Below, piece by piece: positions 26,201 through 34,592 of a stretch of 64,000 nucleotides of DNA. Numbering within the stretch: the stretch's first letter is position 1; every line of letters starts with the position of its first letter. Location: the NCBI RefSeq assembly GCF_001434055.1, contig NZ_AZCZ01000007.1, forward strand, positions 16,563 to 80,562, written 5' to 3'. This DNA comes from Levilactobacillus parabrevis ATCC 53295 (GTDB lineage: Bacteria; Bacillota; Bacilli; Lactobacillales; Lactobacillaceae). Both the position numbers and the translations under genes were made by a program. The notes below the pieces were generated by a model, which had not been told where the DNA came from, ran no database searches, and saw nothing but the letters and a program-made list of their open reading frames with translations.

Positions 26201-26218
26201 AGTGAGTGTGTACTCACT
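26201..26218. promoter_or_regulatory. Probable TetR operator
   Basis: AGTGAGT (26201-26207), 4-bp centre, ACTCACT (26212-26218): a perfect palindrome 28 bp before the ATPase start. It has the size and symmetry of TetR-family operators. Confidence 0.7.
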
Positions 26219-26299
26219 CATTTACAATCTAAGCATAAGACCGTTAACGATCTCTGTCAACCCTTTCTTGTAACCGATTTCAGATGGGCGCAGTAAAAA

Positions 26300-26324
26300 T
26301 GGCGCCCCGCCTAGCAGTGCGCCA
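26300..26324 (-). terminator. Terminator of the marR gene
   Basis: TGGCGC (26300-26305) / GCGCCA (26319-26324). On the minus strand it is followed by TTTTTA. Confidence 0.65.
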
Positions 26325-26343
26325 CCCTCTTATCTAAATTAAC

Positions 26344-26802
26344 TTAATCTTGCGCTGGTCCCGGTGTCTCGTTGGCCACCGCTGTCAGTGCTAACTGACG
26401 AATCTGATCGACTAAAGCATCGTGGTCCGCCGCCGGAATTTCCGTAAGCAGACTGTTCGCGACCTCTTGGCGGATCTTAACAATCTCCGGATAAAGTCGT
26501 TCACCACGTTTAGTCAGCGACAGCTCATAGACTCGGCGATCCAGCTTGGACTGGCGCTTACGCACGTAACCCAAGTTGACCAGCTGATTGACTGCTCGCG
26601 TCACGTTACTGGGATTGAGATAGGTCAAACTGATCAACTTATCCTGCGTGAGCCGGGGTTGTTCGTGAAGCCGAAGAATATAGTAATACATACTGGCATT
26701 CAGGCGATACGGCTGTAGCCGCCGATCCAGGGCAATCCGTGTATAACGATTGGCAATCGAGAGCCACTTTACAATGTCCGAGTCATTTCCTGTGGTAGGC
26801 AT
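26344..26802 (-). CDS. MarR-family transcriptional regulator
   Basis: 152 aa, ATG 26802 behind GGAAGGAGG. The winged helix is visible as RLTQDKLISLTYLNPSNVTRAVNQLVNLGYVRKRQSKLDRRVYELSLTKRGERL (residues ~53-108), including the wing D-R-R. It lies downstream of two YczE-like membrane protein genes on the same strand, with only a 65-bp gap, so it may be cotranscribed and control them. Ligand unknown. Confidence 0.88.
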   Translation of the reverse strand: MPTTGNDSDIVKWLSIANRYTRIALDRRLQPYRLNASMYYYILRLHEQPRLTQDKLISLTYLNPSNVTRAVNQLVNLGYVRKRQSKLDRRVYELSLTKRGERLYPEIVKIRQEVANSLLTEIPAADHDALVDQIRQLALTAVANETPGPAQD

Positions 26803-26867
26803 GAGCCGCCTCCTTCCCTAAACTACGTGCGCAAGCATATTCTAAATTCAGCTAAAAGTCAAGCTGA

Positions 26868-27518
26868 TCAGTGAGCCGCATTCGCCCGGAAATTATGGTG
26901 CAACTGCGGCCAAATGAAACGATCCGCTAGACCAATCAACGTCCCGTTAAAGAGGAGCGTAAACAGTGTCCCCCAGTTGACCGCATACAGCTGATGCGTA
27001 TTGAACCAGCACACCAGAATAATGATAACCGGCGGCGTAAACGTCAAGAGCTGGGCAACCACCACGTTATTGTGGCAATAGAGAAAGCGGAGGATGTTCG
27101 TCGTGTCATCGTTGGGGTGCATGACCAGATTAGCCCGCTGATACAGCGAAATCGCCGCACAGAAAATCATGATCCCGGTAATTGCCAGCAGAAGGCGCCC
27201 CCACGCCGGTACTCGCATAATTCCCATTTTGGTAAAGGTCCCCGAGAAAATATCAACGAAGTAGCTGAAGAAAAAGACGAAACTGATTTCACCTAACAGT
27301 CGTGGCAAGTCCCAGTGACGCAGGAGCAGCTGGTTAACGATTGCAGCTAGACAACTGACCACAAAGATGGCCAGGCCCACACTTGTGCCCAGCCAATGAC
27401 TCAGGTTGACCTCTGAGGCCGTCCAGGGACTGGTGCCCATGTTGGAGGCCACCGACAGCCCATTACCAAACGCATTGACGACTAACCCCAACACCAACGC
27501 CAGCCAGCGCTGTGGCAT
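26868..27518 (-). CDS. YczE-like polytopic membrane protein, second tandem copy
   Basis: 216 aa from the first ATG (27518), with about six hydrophobic helices. It is clearly a paralogue of the gene just upstream: LGLVVNAFGNGLSVASNMGTSPWTASEVNLS and ISLYQRANLVMHPNDDTTNILRFLYCHNN have near-identical counterparts there. These motifs are those of the YczE/YyaS group of integral membrane proteins, whose function is unknown. Start choice is uncertain. GAGGAGG (within the upstream gene's end) lies 9 bases before an in-frame ATT at 27530, and the ATG has no site of its own. Confidence 0.78.
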   Translation of the reverse strand: MPQRWLALVLGLVVNAFGNGLSVASNMGTSPWTASEVNLSHWLGTSVGLAIFVVSCLAAIVNQLLLRHWDLPRLLGEISFVFFFSYFVDIFSGTFTKMGIMRVPAWGRLLLAITGIMIFCAAISLYQRANLVMHPNDDTTNILRFLYCHNNVVVAQLLTFTPPVIIILVCWFNTHQLYAVNWGTLFTLLFNGTLIGLADRFIWPQLHHNFRANAAH

Positions 27519-27525
27519 TGAATTC

Positions 27526-28230
27526 TTAATCGTTCGTCGCCTCCTCAACCGGGCGCACCGCAAAGTTATGCTTGAGGCCCGGCCAAATAAACCGATCCGT
27601 CAGGTTAATGATGGTTCCGGTGAAGATCAACGCGAAGACCGTCCCTAAATTAATCGCAAAGAGGTTGTGGGTCACGATCCAACTCACTACGATAATGGTG
27701 ACCGGTGGAATGAAATTCAACAGTTGCGCATGAAGTACGTTACCGTGACAATACATGAACCGCAAAATATTCGTGGTATCGTCGTTAGGATGCATCACCA
27801 GGTTGGCCCGCTGATACAGTGATATCGCGATACAAAAGATAGTGACGCCAGCCACCGCGAGGAAGCCGCGCGTAAACATCGACAATTTGAGGATGCCCAT
27901 GCGATAGAACATCGCCGTAAAAAAGTTGACGAAGAAACTCACGAAAAACATGAATCCAATCTCGCCGAAGAAGCGCCGCGGTTCCCACCGCCGCAATAAG
28001 AATTGATTGGCAACTGCGGCCAAACAACTGACCACAAAAACCGGCCAGCCAATACCAATCTTAAACCACTCGCTCAGATTGACTTCGGACGCCATCCACG
28101 GACTGGCTCCCATGTTGGCCGCCACTGTAAGTCCACTGCCAAATGCGTTGATGACCAAACCCAGAATCAAGGCCGTCCACCGCTGTTTTAATGTATTCTT
28201 GATGAGATTCATCTCCTCAATTCTTTTCAT
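27526..28230 (-). CDS. YczE-like polytopic membrane protein, first tandem copy
   Basis: 234 aa if it starts at ATG 28230 (AGAGG four bases upstream), or 228 aa from ATG 28212, where GAGGAG abuts the codon. It has about six helices. The G-x-G-L-T-V-A-A-N-M-G-A-S-P-W loop and the NLVMHPNDDTTNILRFMYCHGN segment mark the YczE/YyaS-like membrane family. It is tandem with its paralogue and a MarR regulator, so the trio looks like one operon. Function is unknown; related small multi-helix proteins are often annotated as transporters without proof. Confidence 0.8.
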   Translation of the reverse strand: MKRIEEMNLIKNTLKQRWTALILGLVINAFGSGLTVAANMGASPWMASEVNLSEWFKIGIGWPVFVVSCLAAVANQFLLRRWEPRRFFGEIGFMFFVSFFVNFFTAMFYRMGILKLSMFTRGFLAVAGVTIFCIAISLYQRANLVMHPNDDTTNILRFMYCHGNVLHAQLLNFIPPVTIIVVSWIVTHNLFAINLGTVFALIFTGTIINLTDRFIWPGLKHNFAVRPVEEATND

Positions 28231-28306
28231 ATAACCTCTACGATACTACGATTCTTACGAAATGTAAGCGTATCCTTCAAATTAATCTGACGACCACTAC
28301 TAAAAA

Positions 28307-28351
28307 GCGTCGGCAGTCCCAACCCCAATGGCTGTGACTGCCGACGCTCTA
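28307..28351 (-). terminator. Terminator of the signal peptidase gene
   Basis: Perfect 12-bp stem GCGTCGGCAGTC (28307-28318) / GACTGCCGACGC (28336-28347). On the minus strand it is followed by TTTTTAG. Confidence 0.85.
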
Positions 28352-28371
28352 CTTATCCTGTTTAATTTCAT

Positions 28372-28971
28372 TTAGTAAGCTAATGAGTTGATGTTGACCC
28401 GCTTGGTCTTGCTAGAAGCCCAGAATGGCACCTTGACGACACCTAAGACCTTATCCTTATCGACGAAGCCCCAGTAACGACTATCGTTGGATACGCTCCG
28501 ATGGTCCCCTAAGACAAAGTACTTGCCCTTAGGTACGACCGTGGCAATCTTCCCATTGTTTCCACCTTGCCAGTCATTTTGGCGTTGGAGACCGGCTAAC
28601 GTCCAATTCCCAGTTCCGGAAGTCCGTTCGCTGGTGCTGATGAAGCTCTGGTCGATTCGCTTATTATTTACGTAGACGTAACCATTCTTGCTCTTCACCG
28701 AATCTCCGGGCAACCCAATAACTCGCTTGACGTAGTTAGTATTGGGCTTGGCGGCGGGGTCTTCACCGTGTGCATCGAAAACGATGACACTCAGGTGCTT
28801 GACCTTCGACATCTTCCAAGCAAAGACCTTTTCATTATTATTCAGGTTAGGCTCCATGGATGGCCCATCGACCCGCACACGCGTGAACACGAACTGTTTG
28901 AGGGCTAAGGCAATCGCTAGCCCAATGACGACTGGCACAATCCAACTCAAAATTTCCTTTAAGTTTTTCAT
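28372..28971 (-). CDS. lepB: Signal peptidase I
   Basis: 199 aa, ATG 28971 behind AAGGAG. One N-terminal membrane helix (IVPVVIGLAIALALKQFVF) is followed by the extracytoplasmic protease domain. It has the catalytic Ser38 (VDGPSMEPNL) and Lys82 (YVKRVIGLPGD) of the Ser-Lys dyad, plus the conserved YFVLGDHRSVSNDSRYWG box. It cleaves Sec/Tat signal peptides at the outer face of the membrane. Exported products in this window (nuclease, surface proteins) are plausible clients. Confidence 0.94.
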   Translation of the reverse strand: MKNLKEILSWIVPVVIGLAIALALKQFVFTRVRVDGPSMEPNLNNNEKVFAWKMSKVKHLSVIVFDAHGEDPAAKPNTNYVKRVIGLPGDSVKSKNGYVYVNNKRIDQSFISTSERTSGTGNWTLAGLQRQNDWQGGNNGKIATVVPKGKYFVLGDHRSVSNDSRYWGFVDKDKVLGVVKVPFWASSKTKRVNINSLAY

Positions 28972-29313
28972 GATGGCACTCCTTATTCTCGGGAATCACT
29001 AATTATGTTATTATCATACACCACCCGCCGCACTACGAACATTTATTTTGGTCGACAGGGACGCTTTTAATCATATCATTAACCTTCTCAAAGTCCCAAG
29101 CTTTACGCAAAATTTACAAGATTGAGACGCAATTGCAAGGTTCCTGTCACTTTTCGGCTTGCAAATTCAATCGTTTCCAGCAATAATAATACAATACGCT
29201 TTGCCTTACATAATGACCGTACTGGACCGCCATTCTGCTAGTAGAGTGGCGGTCCAGCGTCGTCATCCCTGGTTATTGCGAAATTTATAATACGTTGAAA
29301 GGGCTGACTGCTT
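28972..29313. other. Intergenic region with inverted repeat before the Bcr/CflA gene
   Basis: No gene is seen. The left part must hold the minus-strand lepB promoter. TTGCAAG...CTTGCAA is a loose repeat near 29136. A perfect 11-bp repeat CTGGACCGCCA (29222-29232) / TGGCGGTCCAG (29247-29257), without a U-tract, precedes TATAAT at 29286-29291, so it is a candidate operator of the downstream exporter. Confidence 0.5.
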
Positions 29314-30507
29314 TTGAATCCTATCCTTACACGGCGCCGGCAAATCTGGTTGACACTTTTGCTGGGGACCGTCAGTGCCACTGGACCACTGGCCATTGAT
29401 CTGTATCTGCCAGCCTTACCGCAAATGCGAACCCAGTTTGCCACGAGCGCTTCGCTGATGCAACTAAGTATCACGGCTTGCCTGATTGGACTGGCCCTCG
29501 GTCAGCTGATTGCTGGGCCACTATCGGACCAGTATGGCCGCCGCAAGCCACTCATCGCGGGATTTGTCATCTTTGGCCTGGTCTCACTCGCGATGGCCTT
29601 TATTCATTCGATTACTTTATTAATCATTCTCCGATTCATTCAAGGGTTAGCCGGGGCAACCGGCCAAGTCATGGCCCGAGCCGTTGCTCGCGACCTCTTC
29701 TCCGGGAAGAAACTGACGCGCTTCTATGCGTTGCTCAACACCGTCAACGGCGTCTTTCCAATTATTGCGCCAATCATTGGGGGCTTCATGATCCACTATG
29801 TCGACTGGGAAGCCATCTTCATTCTGCTGGCCGTCATCGGCTGGGCAATCGCTCTTGCGGTAGCGCTGGGCTTGCCGGAATCACTTCCCGTTGGCGAACG
29901 CCAAACTGGGGGCTTCCAAAGCTCGCTGGGGGCCATGGGTCGACTGGTCGTTCAACCCGCCTTCTGGCCTCTGATTATGGCCACGGGACTGGTTTACGGT
30001 GGCTTATTCAGCTACATCTCGGCCTCGACTTTCGTCTTCCAGACGGGATTCGGGATGGCGCCTCAGACATTTAGTCTGCTCTACGCCTTTAACGGCCTGG
30101 GGATTGTGGTCGGCAGTAACCTACCGGGACAACTCTCGCGATGGTACTCCAACAGACAACAGGTCACGAGCTTGCTGGCGATAGCGGCGGGTGTGAGTCT
30201 GGTCTTATTGGCCACGCTCCTCTTCCCAGCCAACGTCTGGGTCGTCAGTGGCTTGGTCCTCGCAATGGTTATCCTAATCGGCGCGCTATTCACGCTGACA
30301 GTGACGATCATCATGGACCAAGCGACGAAAAATGCTGGGGGCGCTTCCGCCGTCATTGGTCTGGCCCAGAACGCCTGTGGGGGCCTAGCCTCCCCATTAG
30401 TCGGTCTGACCGGCCAATCCTACGCCGCCATGGCAGTCATGTTGTTTGTCTGCAATGCGGGTGCACTGGGACTGGTGAAGCATCAAGGTAATACGGCTAA
30501 GGCTTAA
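29314..30507 (+). CDS. Bcr/CflA-type multidrug efflux MFS transporter
   Basis: 397 aa from TTG 29314, with GAAAGG upstream; no nearby ATG gives the expected N-terminus. Twelve helices. SATGPLAIDLYLPALPQM in the first helix/loop and the motif A segment GPLSDQYGRRKPL between helices 2 and 3 are characteristic of the DHA1 Bcr/CflA subfamily. These proton antiporters export drugs or small peptides and amino acids across the cytoplasmic membrane. Substrate unknown. Confidence 0.88.
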   Translation: MNPILTRRRQIWLTLLLGTVSATGPLAIDLYLPALPQMRTQFATSASLMQLSITACLIGLALGQLIAGPLSDQYGRRKPLIAGFVIFGLVSLAMAFIHSITLLIILRFIQGLAGATGQVMARAVARDLFSGKKLTRFYALLNTVNGVFPIIAPIIGGFMIHYVDWEAIFILLAVIGWAIALAVALGLPESLPVGERQTGGFQSSLGAMGRLVVQPAFWPLIMATGLVYGGLFSYISASTFVFQTGFGMAPQTFSLLYAFNGLGIVVGSNLPGQLSRWYSNRQQVTSLLAIAAGVSLVLLATLLFPANVWVVSGLVLAMVILIGALFTLTVTIIMDQATKNAGGASAVIGLAQNACGGLASPLVGLTGQSYAAMAVMLFVCNAGALGLVKHQGNTAKA

Positions 30508-30521
30508 TTTAATTTGTAGCG

Positions 30522-30556
30522 TAGGACATCTAGACGCATTTTCTGGATGTCCTTTT
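30522..30556 (+). terminator. Terminator of the Bcr/CflA gene
   Basis: AGGACATC-t-AGA with TCT-g-GATGTCCT, followed by TTTTTT. The rest of 30557-30798 is AT-rich promoter-like sequence for the surface protein gene, without other features. Confidence 0.75.
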
Positions 30557-30798
30557 TTGATAGATAAATTTGCTCAATTCAACACGATATGTGTCATTTC
30601 TTACATTTTCCCTGTCATGAAGGGTTGCTTCAGTCGGCAGCTTATATCCCCGATTATAAGCATAAAGATGTAATTTCAGTTCGATATTAGCAAGTCAAAA
30701 TTTCAACTTTTATTCTTGTGAAATGTTAATCTAATCATATAGTCCATCAATTGTTTTAAATCGTTAATCATTCGTTTTCAAGGGAGGGGCCGTTCAGT

Positions 30799-32595
30799 AT
30801 GAAATGGAAGTTTGGTTTAATTGCTTTGGGTGTTGCGGTTGGATTGAGTCCTCTATTTGGATATGGAAATAGTTGCAACAATTCTGAGGCTGGTCACAAT
30901 TTCACCGTGGCACTGGCGGACGAAACCACGTCTGATGAAACTTATTCAGGAATTATCGGATCTGGAGAAAACAGCGTTCCTTGGACTTTAGAGGACGGCA
31001 CCCTGACGCTTAAAGGTGGAACTTTGCCACCATTTTCTGGTAGACCCATAGATAAATATGGTGGGCAACTATTACATGATTTACAATTAGGAAACACCGC
31101 CGGCCTTACTGTAACCGACTTTAAGAATAAAGTCTCCACCATAAATATTTCAAATACACTTACACTTAGTCCTGATTCATCCTATCTGTTTGCTGGTTTT
31201 CCAAATGTAACGAACTACTTAAACTTAAAGAATATCGACGCTAGTCAAGTTACCGACATGTCCTCTATGTTCTACGCTAATTCTGCCCTACGAACATTCA
31301 CAGCTCCTAAGTTTCTCGACGCAAACAATCATAGCCTTGCTACTATGTTCGGAATGGACCAGAAGCTCGTTTATCTAGATCTATCAGAAATTGATTCGAG
31401 CCACATTACTAGTATTAACAATTTAACCCAAAAATGTGCAATTTTACTGGTGATCAACCTAGCAAACTTTTCATCACAAAATATGAATAGCACCGATGGC
31501 TTTTCCAACATATTTGATGCCGACGATGTTGTTACGGACATCACGCTGAGTCCCTCAATTATTCTTAATCAGACAACCGTTAAGGAACCCAATCTATCAA
31601 TTGGCAGTTTTACCGGTAATTGGGTGGATGTTGGCAATGGCAATGTTACTTTACTCAGCAAAACACCATCCCTCTTATATCACAACTTATCTGACAATTA
31701 TCTCTATTACGATCCCAAAGGAAGTACCAGCTTCGATTCAACAGCTGCTCTATTTGCCGCGTACGATGGATCAGATTCTACACCGAGTGGAAATGTTCAC
31801 TACGTGCTAGAACCTTCAGATACATCGCGAATTCCGGGGTCCCCTCCAGTTACACCGATACCAACACCTAACAACCCAGCTCCAACCGAACCCGACACTG
31901 CGACCTTTCAGCCCTTTGCCGTCACAGCCACCAAGAAAATTGGGCTTTACAGTAGCAAGGACTTTTCGGCTGCTAGTCGCCTTGCCTGGTTCGTCCAAAA
32001 ACCACAGCTGAAACAGCCGACCTTTACCGTCATCGGCACGACTAAATCCACGGCCGGCAACGCCCGCTATCAAGTCCGCGACACCACTCGTGGTTCCGCG
32101 ACTTATGGTCAGACTGGCTACATCACGACCCAATCAGCTTACGTCACCCGCACTTACTATGAGAGTGCCCCTGAAGTCGTGACGGTCATCAATCCGGGTG
32201 GCATCAACGGCTACAACTCCGCCGCGCTCAAGCAACCGCAGAAAGCCTATAAGCAAGGTACCCGACTCACCGTCAAAAAAGTCGTTACGCATAACGCCAC
32301 GACGCGCTTCCTACTCACCAATGGCAAGTACGTCTCCGCTAACAAGCACTTTGTCACCGCTGGCCAGTATAAAGTGCCAACCAAGGTTCAGGCCAAGACT
32401 GCCGTTAATCGCTACGCCACAGTCAATCTGACAAAGAAGAATAAGCACTATCCGAAAAAGGCCCACGCTGTCTTTAAAGTCCTCGGCTGGGACTACTCCC
32501 GGGGAACCAGCACCACGACTGCCGGCACTCTGCGTTACCGGGTCGCTGGCGGCTACATTACCGCTAATCCCAAGTACGTTAAGGCCCTCAATTAA
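30799..32595 (+). CDS. Secreted BspA-type repeat surface protein with DUF5776 C-terminus
   Basis: 598 aa, ATG 30799 behind AGGGAGGGG. A signal peptide is followed by VPWTLEDGTLTLKGGTLPP, the opening strand also found in the two large surface proteins at 57.6 and 60.6 kb. BspA/DUF285-type leucine-rich repeats (DASQVTDMSSMFYANSALRTF and relatives) reach to about residue 250. After a Pro/Thr linker, the last ~220 residues match DUF5776 repeats of lactobacilli (KKIGLYSSKDFSAASRLAWF, VINPGGINGYN, TTRFLLTNGKYVSANKHFV). There is no LPXTG, so attachment to the wall is presumably non-covalent through the basic C-terminus. An adhesion role is inferred. Confidence 0.85.
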   Translation: MKWKFGLIALGVAVGLSPLFGYGNSCNNSEAGHNFTVALADETTSDETYSGIIGSGENSVPWTLEDGTLTLKGGTLPPFSGRPIDKYGGQLLHDLQLGNTAGLTVTDFKNKVSTINISNTLTLSPDSSYLFAGFPNVTNYLNLKNIDASQVTDMSSMFYANSALRTFTAPKFLDANNHSLATMFGMDQKLVYLDLSEIDSSHITSINNLTQKCAILLVINLANFSSQNMNSTDGFSNIFDADDVVTDITLSPSIILNQTTVKEPNLSIGSFTGNWVDVGNGNVTLLSKTPSLLYHNLSDNYLYYDPKGSTSFDSTAALFAAYDGSDSTPSGNVHYVLEPSDTSRIPGSPPVTPIPTPNNPAPTEPDTATFQPFAVTATKKIGLYSSKDFSAASRLAWFVQKPQLKQPTFTVIGTTKSTAGNARYQVRDTTRGSATYGQTGYITTQSAYVTRTYYESAPEVVTVINPGGINGYNSAALKQPQKAYKQGTRLTVKKVVTHNATTRFLLTNGKYVSANKHFVTAGQYKVPTKVQAKTAVNRYATVNLTKKNKHYPKKAHAVFKVLGWDYSRGTSTTTAGTLRYRVAGGYITANPKYVKALN

Positions 32596-32606
32596 CACGA
32601 TTCACC

Positions 32607-32648
32607 AAAAATGCGCGTCTCACCCAAAGCGGTAAGGCTCGCATTTTT
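32607..32648. terminator. Shared terminator of convergent genes
   Basis: AAAAATGCG (32607-32615) / CGCATTTTT (32640-32648) plus inner pairs. It overlaps the stop codon of the minus-strand gene. Confidence 0.75.
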
Positions 32649-33858
32649 ACTTGCCGTGATCCCATTGATTCAGCTGAGCCACGACATTCTTCAAAATTTT
32701 AATCCCTAATTGATAATCTGGTTCTGACCCCAGCATCCGAAATGCCAGCGTCCACGCCTCATGATAGGCGCTCACCGTCAGTTGGAAGCTCGGCATGGCC
32801 CGGTAGGTTCCCGCAAAGTAGATCTGCGTGACCCGGGTATCCCCAAACTTCAGCCGCGTGTGGTCGACGTGACCGAAGTTGGCAAAGGAAACCAGTGCCT
32901 GTTCCCGGTGTTTACCGGCCAAACGCCGGACAATTTCTGGTGGCAAAGCCCGACTCATCCGGTTGATTTCGACCAATGGTGCCAGATAAGCCAGACTATC
33001 ACGCAACTGACTGATCGTTTCCTGCGTTCGTACCACCACGTCCTGAAGCGTATCTCCCTCCTGGACCATGATTGGGACTGGCATTTCGCTGGTCAAATTG
33101 GCCACTTGCACAACATTGGTCGCCGCCACTGGCCCTTGCAATCGCAGATCAACCTGATACGGAATCACCAACTGCCGTTCACCGGTCAAGGAGAACAGGG
33201 ACAGCGCATAGGCTGATAGGAGGACGGCATTCATGGTGACGCCCTGTTGCCGTGCCCGCTGTTGCAGGCGCCGACTCTCTACACGGGGAATCAAGGCCTC
33301 GCCCTTATGTGAGTGGACATCCCCTCGTAATTGCGGAAAGCCCTCCACTACTGGGGTATCGGCCATTTGTGGAATAGGTCGGTGAGGGTGCCGCAAGTAG
33401 TTCAAGATGCGTCGAACGCTTCGCTCATTCACAAAGTCTGCCAAGTCTTGCCCATCATAGGCGGCTGCTAGTAGGTACAAGTAGTGCTTGAAGCCCTCGC
33501 CATCGGTCAACAGGCGGCTCATGATCAATCGTAATTGATCGTAATCAGCGTAATGAATTACTTGAATCTTTAGCTGCGGTCCTTGTAAAACGTCTAGCCG
33601 TCCACGACCCGGATCGTGACTGGCACTGTACTCCGTGATTACGTGGTCAATGCTTGCCGGCTGTTCTTCAAATCGATTGCGTCGCAGGTTATAGCGACTA
33701 AGGACTTGCGGAACCACGGTCTGCGTTGTCTTTACCGCCGCTGTCAGTCGTTTGACATCAATGGGGTGCATCAGGCTCAACGTGCATTCCAACAACGGAT
33801 ACGTCTGTGCCAAGTCTAGTGTTGGAATCAGATCCAACGGTTCGCCACGATAATTCAC
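32647..33858 (-). CDS. Condensation/acyltransferase-fold protein with degenerate active site
   Basis: 403 aa, ATG 33858. The fold resembles the chloramphenicol-acetyltransferase-like superfamily (NRPS condensation domains, alcohol acetyltransferases, PapA). The strand-loop QLRLIMSRLLTDGEGFKHYLYLLAAAYDG aligns with the HHxxxDG motif, and the C-terminal half has LSLFSLTGERQLVIPYQVDLR and VSFANFGHV segments. Both histidines are replaced (S-R-L-L-T-D-G), so ordinary acyl transfer by a catalytic His is not expected. It may be a non-catalytic binding protein or use another residue. It stands alone; no peptide-synthetase genes are nearby. Confidence 0.6.
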   Translation of the reverse strand: MNYRGEPLDLIPTLDLAQTYPLLECTLSLMHPIDVKRLTAAVKTTQTVVPQVLSRYNLRRNRFEEQPASIDHVITEYSASHDPGRGRLDVLQGPQLKIQVIHYADYDQLRLIMSRLLTDGEGFKHYLYLLAAAYDGQDLADFVNERSVRRILNYLRHPHRPIPQMADTPVVEGFPQLRGDVHSHKGEALIPRVESRRLQQRARQQGVTMNAVLLSAYALSLFSLTGERQLVIPYQVDLRLQGPVAATNVVQVANLTSEMPVPIMVQEGDTLQDVVVRTQETISQLRDSLAYLAPLVEINRMSRALPPEIVRRLAGKHREQALVSFANFGHVDHTRLKFGDTRVTQIYFAGTYRAMPSFQLTVSAYHEAWTLAFRMLGSEPDYQLGIKILKNVVAQLNQWDHGK

Positions 33859-34014
33859 ACGATCACCCCTCCTGCTTAATTTAGGTTCAGTATAGCAAAG
33901 CCAGCGACTGAACCTCTATGATTCCGCCAAGAAATAGCGAAAAGTTAATAATACTGTAACCTAATTTGCAGTCTGTTAGAATGAAGGTAACTGTTAACGA
34001 ATGGAGTGACACCT

Positions 34015-34542
34015 GTGACAACTCAACCTAAGCCCGTATCCTGCAACGCCACCCTTATTGTGACCACCCACCGGGTCTTTCAACCAGATTTAAATGAACA
34101 CCAGACCGTCTTTGGCGGTAAGATTCTCTCGCTGGTAGACGACAGTGCCTCCGTGGCAGCCGTTCGCCTCACACACAAGACGGTCGTCACCGCTTCGTTC
34201 GACCACGTAAGCTTTCTGCGGCCCTTTCACCTCGACGACTCGATGATTCTGGAAGCCTACGTCAGTGGCACCGGGACGCGCTCCCTGGAGGTCTTCGTCA
34301 AAATCATTGGCGAAAACCTCACGACTGGCGACCGCTTCGTCGGGTTTACTTGCTTTATTACCTACGTCATCGACGATAAATCCGTCACGAGCCCGCTACC
34401 TAGTGTCACACCAATCACTGACGAGCAACGTTACTTATGCGCCGGCTATCCTCAACGAACCGCACAGCGCAAGGAGCGTCGTCAGGAACAGGCTGGCTTA
34501 AATGCGCACGTCACGACCGATTCACCCTGGCCCATCGACTAA
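34015..34542 (+). CDS. Acyl-CoA thioesterase, hotdog fold (YkhA-like)
   Basis: 175 aa from GTG 34015, eight bases after GGAG; an in-frame GTG at 34006 overlaps that site and is less likely. The hotdog segment VFQPDLNEHQTVFGGKILSLVDDSASVAA contains the N-x-x-x-T-V-F-G-G pattern of the YciA/YkhA acyl-CoA hydrolases. SFDHVSFLRPFHLDDSMILEAYV and a TCFITYVIDD strand follow. It hydrolyses acyl-CoA to fatty acid and CoA in the cytosol. It is followed at once by a parS site. Confidence 0.88.
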   Translation: MTTQPKPVSCNATLIVTTHRVFQPDLNEHQTVFGGKILSLVDDSASVAAVRLTHKTVVTASFDHVSFLRPFHLDDSMILEAYVSGTGTRSLEVFVKIIGENLTTGDRFVGFTCFITYVIDDKSVTSPLPSVTPITDEQRYLCAGYPQRTAQRKERRQEQAGLNAHVTTDSPWPID

Positions 34543-34543
34543 A

Positions 34544-34559
34544 TGTTTCATGTGAAACA
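34544..34559. promoter_or_regulatory. parS-like site
   Basis: TGTTTCATGTGAAACA, 15/16 to parS, directly after the thioesterase stop codon and overlapping the left arm of the terminator. Confidence 0.8.
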
Positions 34560-34592
34560 CCACCGTGTCTCTAATTATCGCCGGTGGTGTTT
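34555..34592. terminator. Bidirectional terminator between two parS sites
   Basis: AAACACCACCG (34555-34565) / CGGTGGTGTTT (34582-34592), perfect 11 bp. It serves the thioesterase gene and the convergent GNAT gene, whose last codons lie inside it. Confidence 0.75.
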
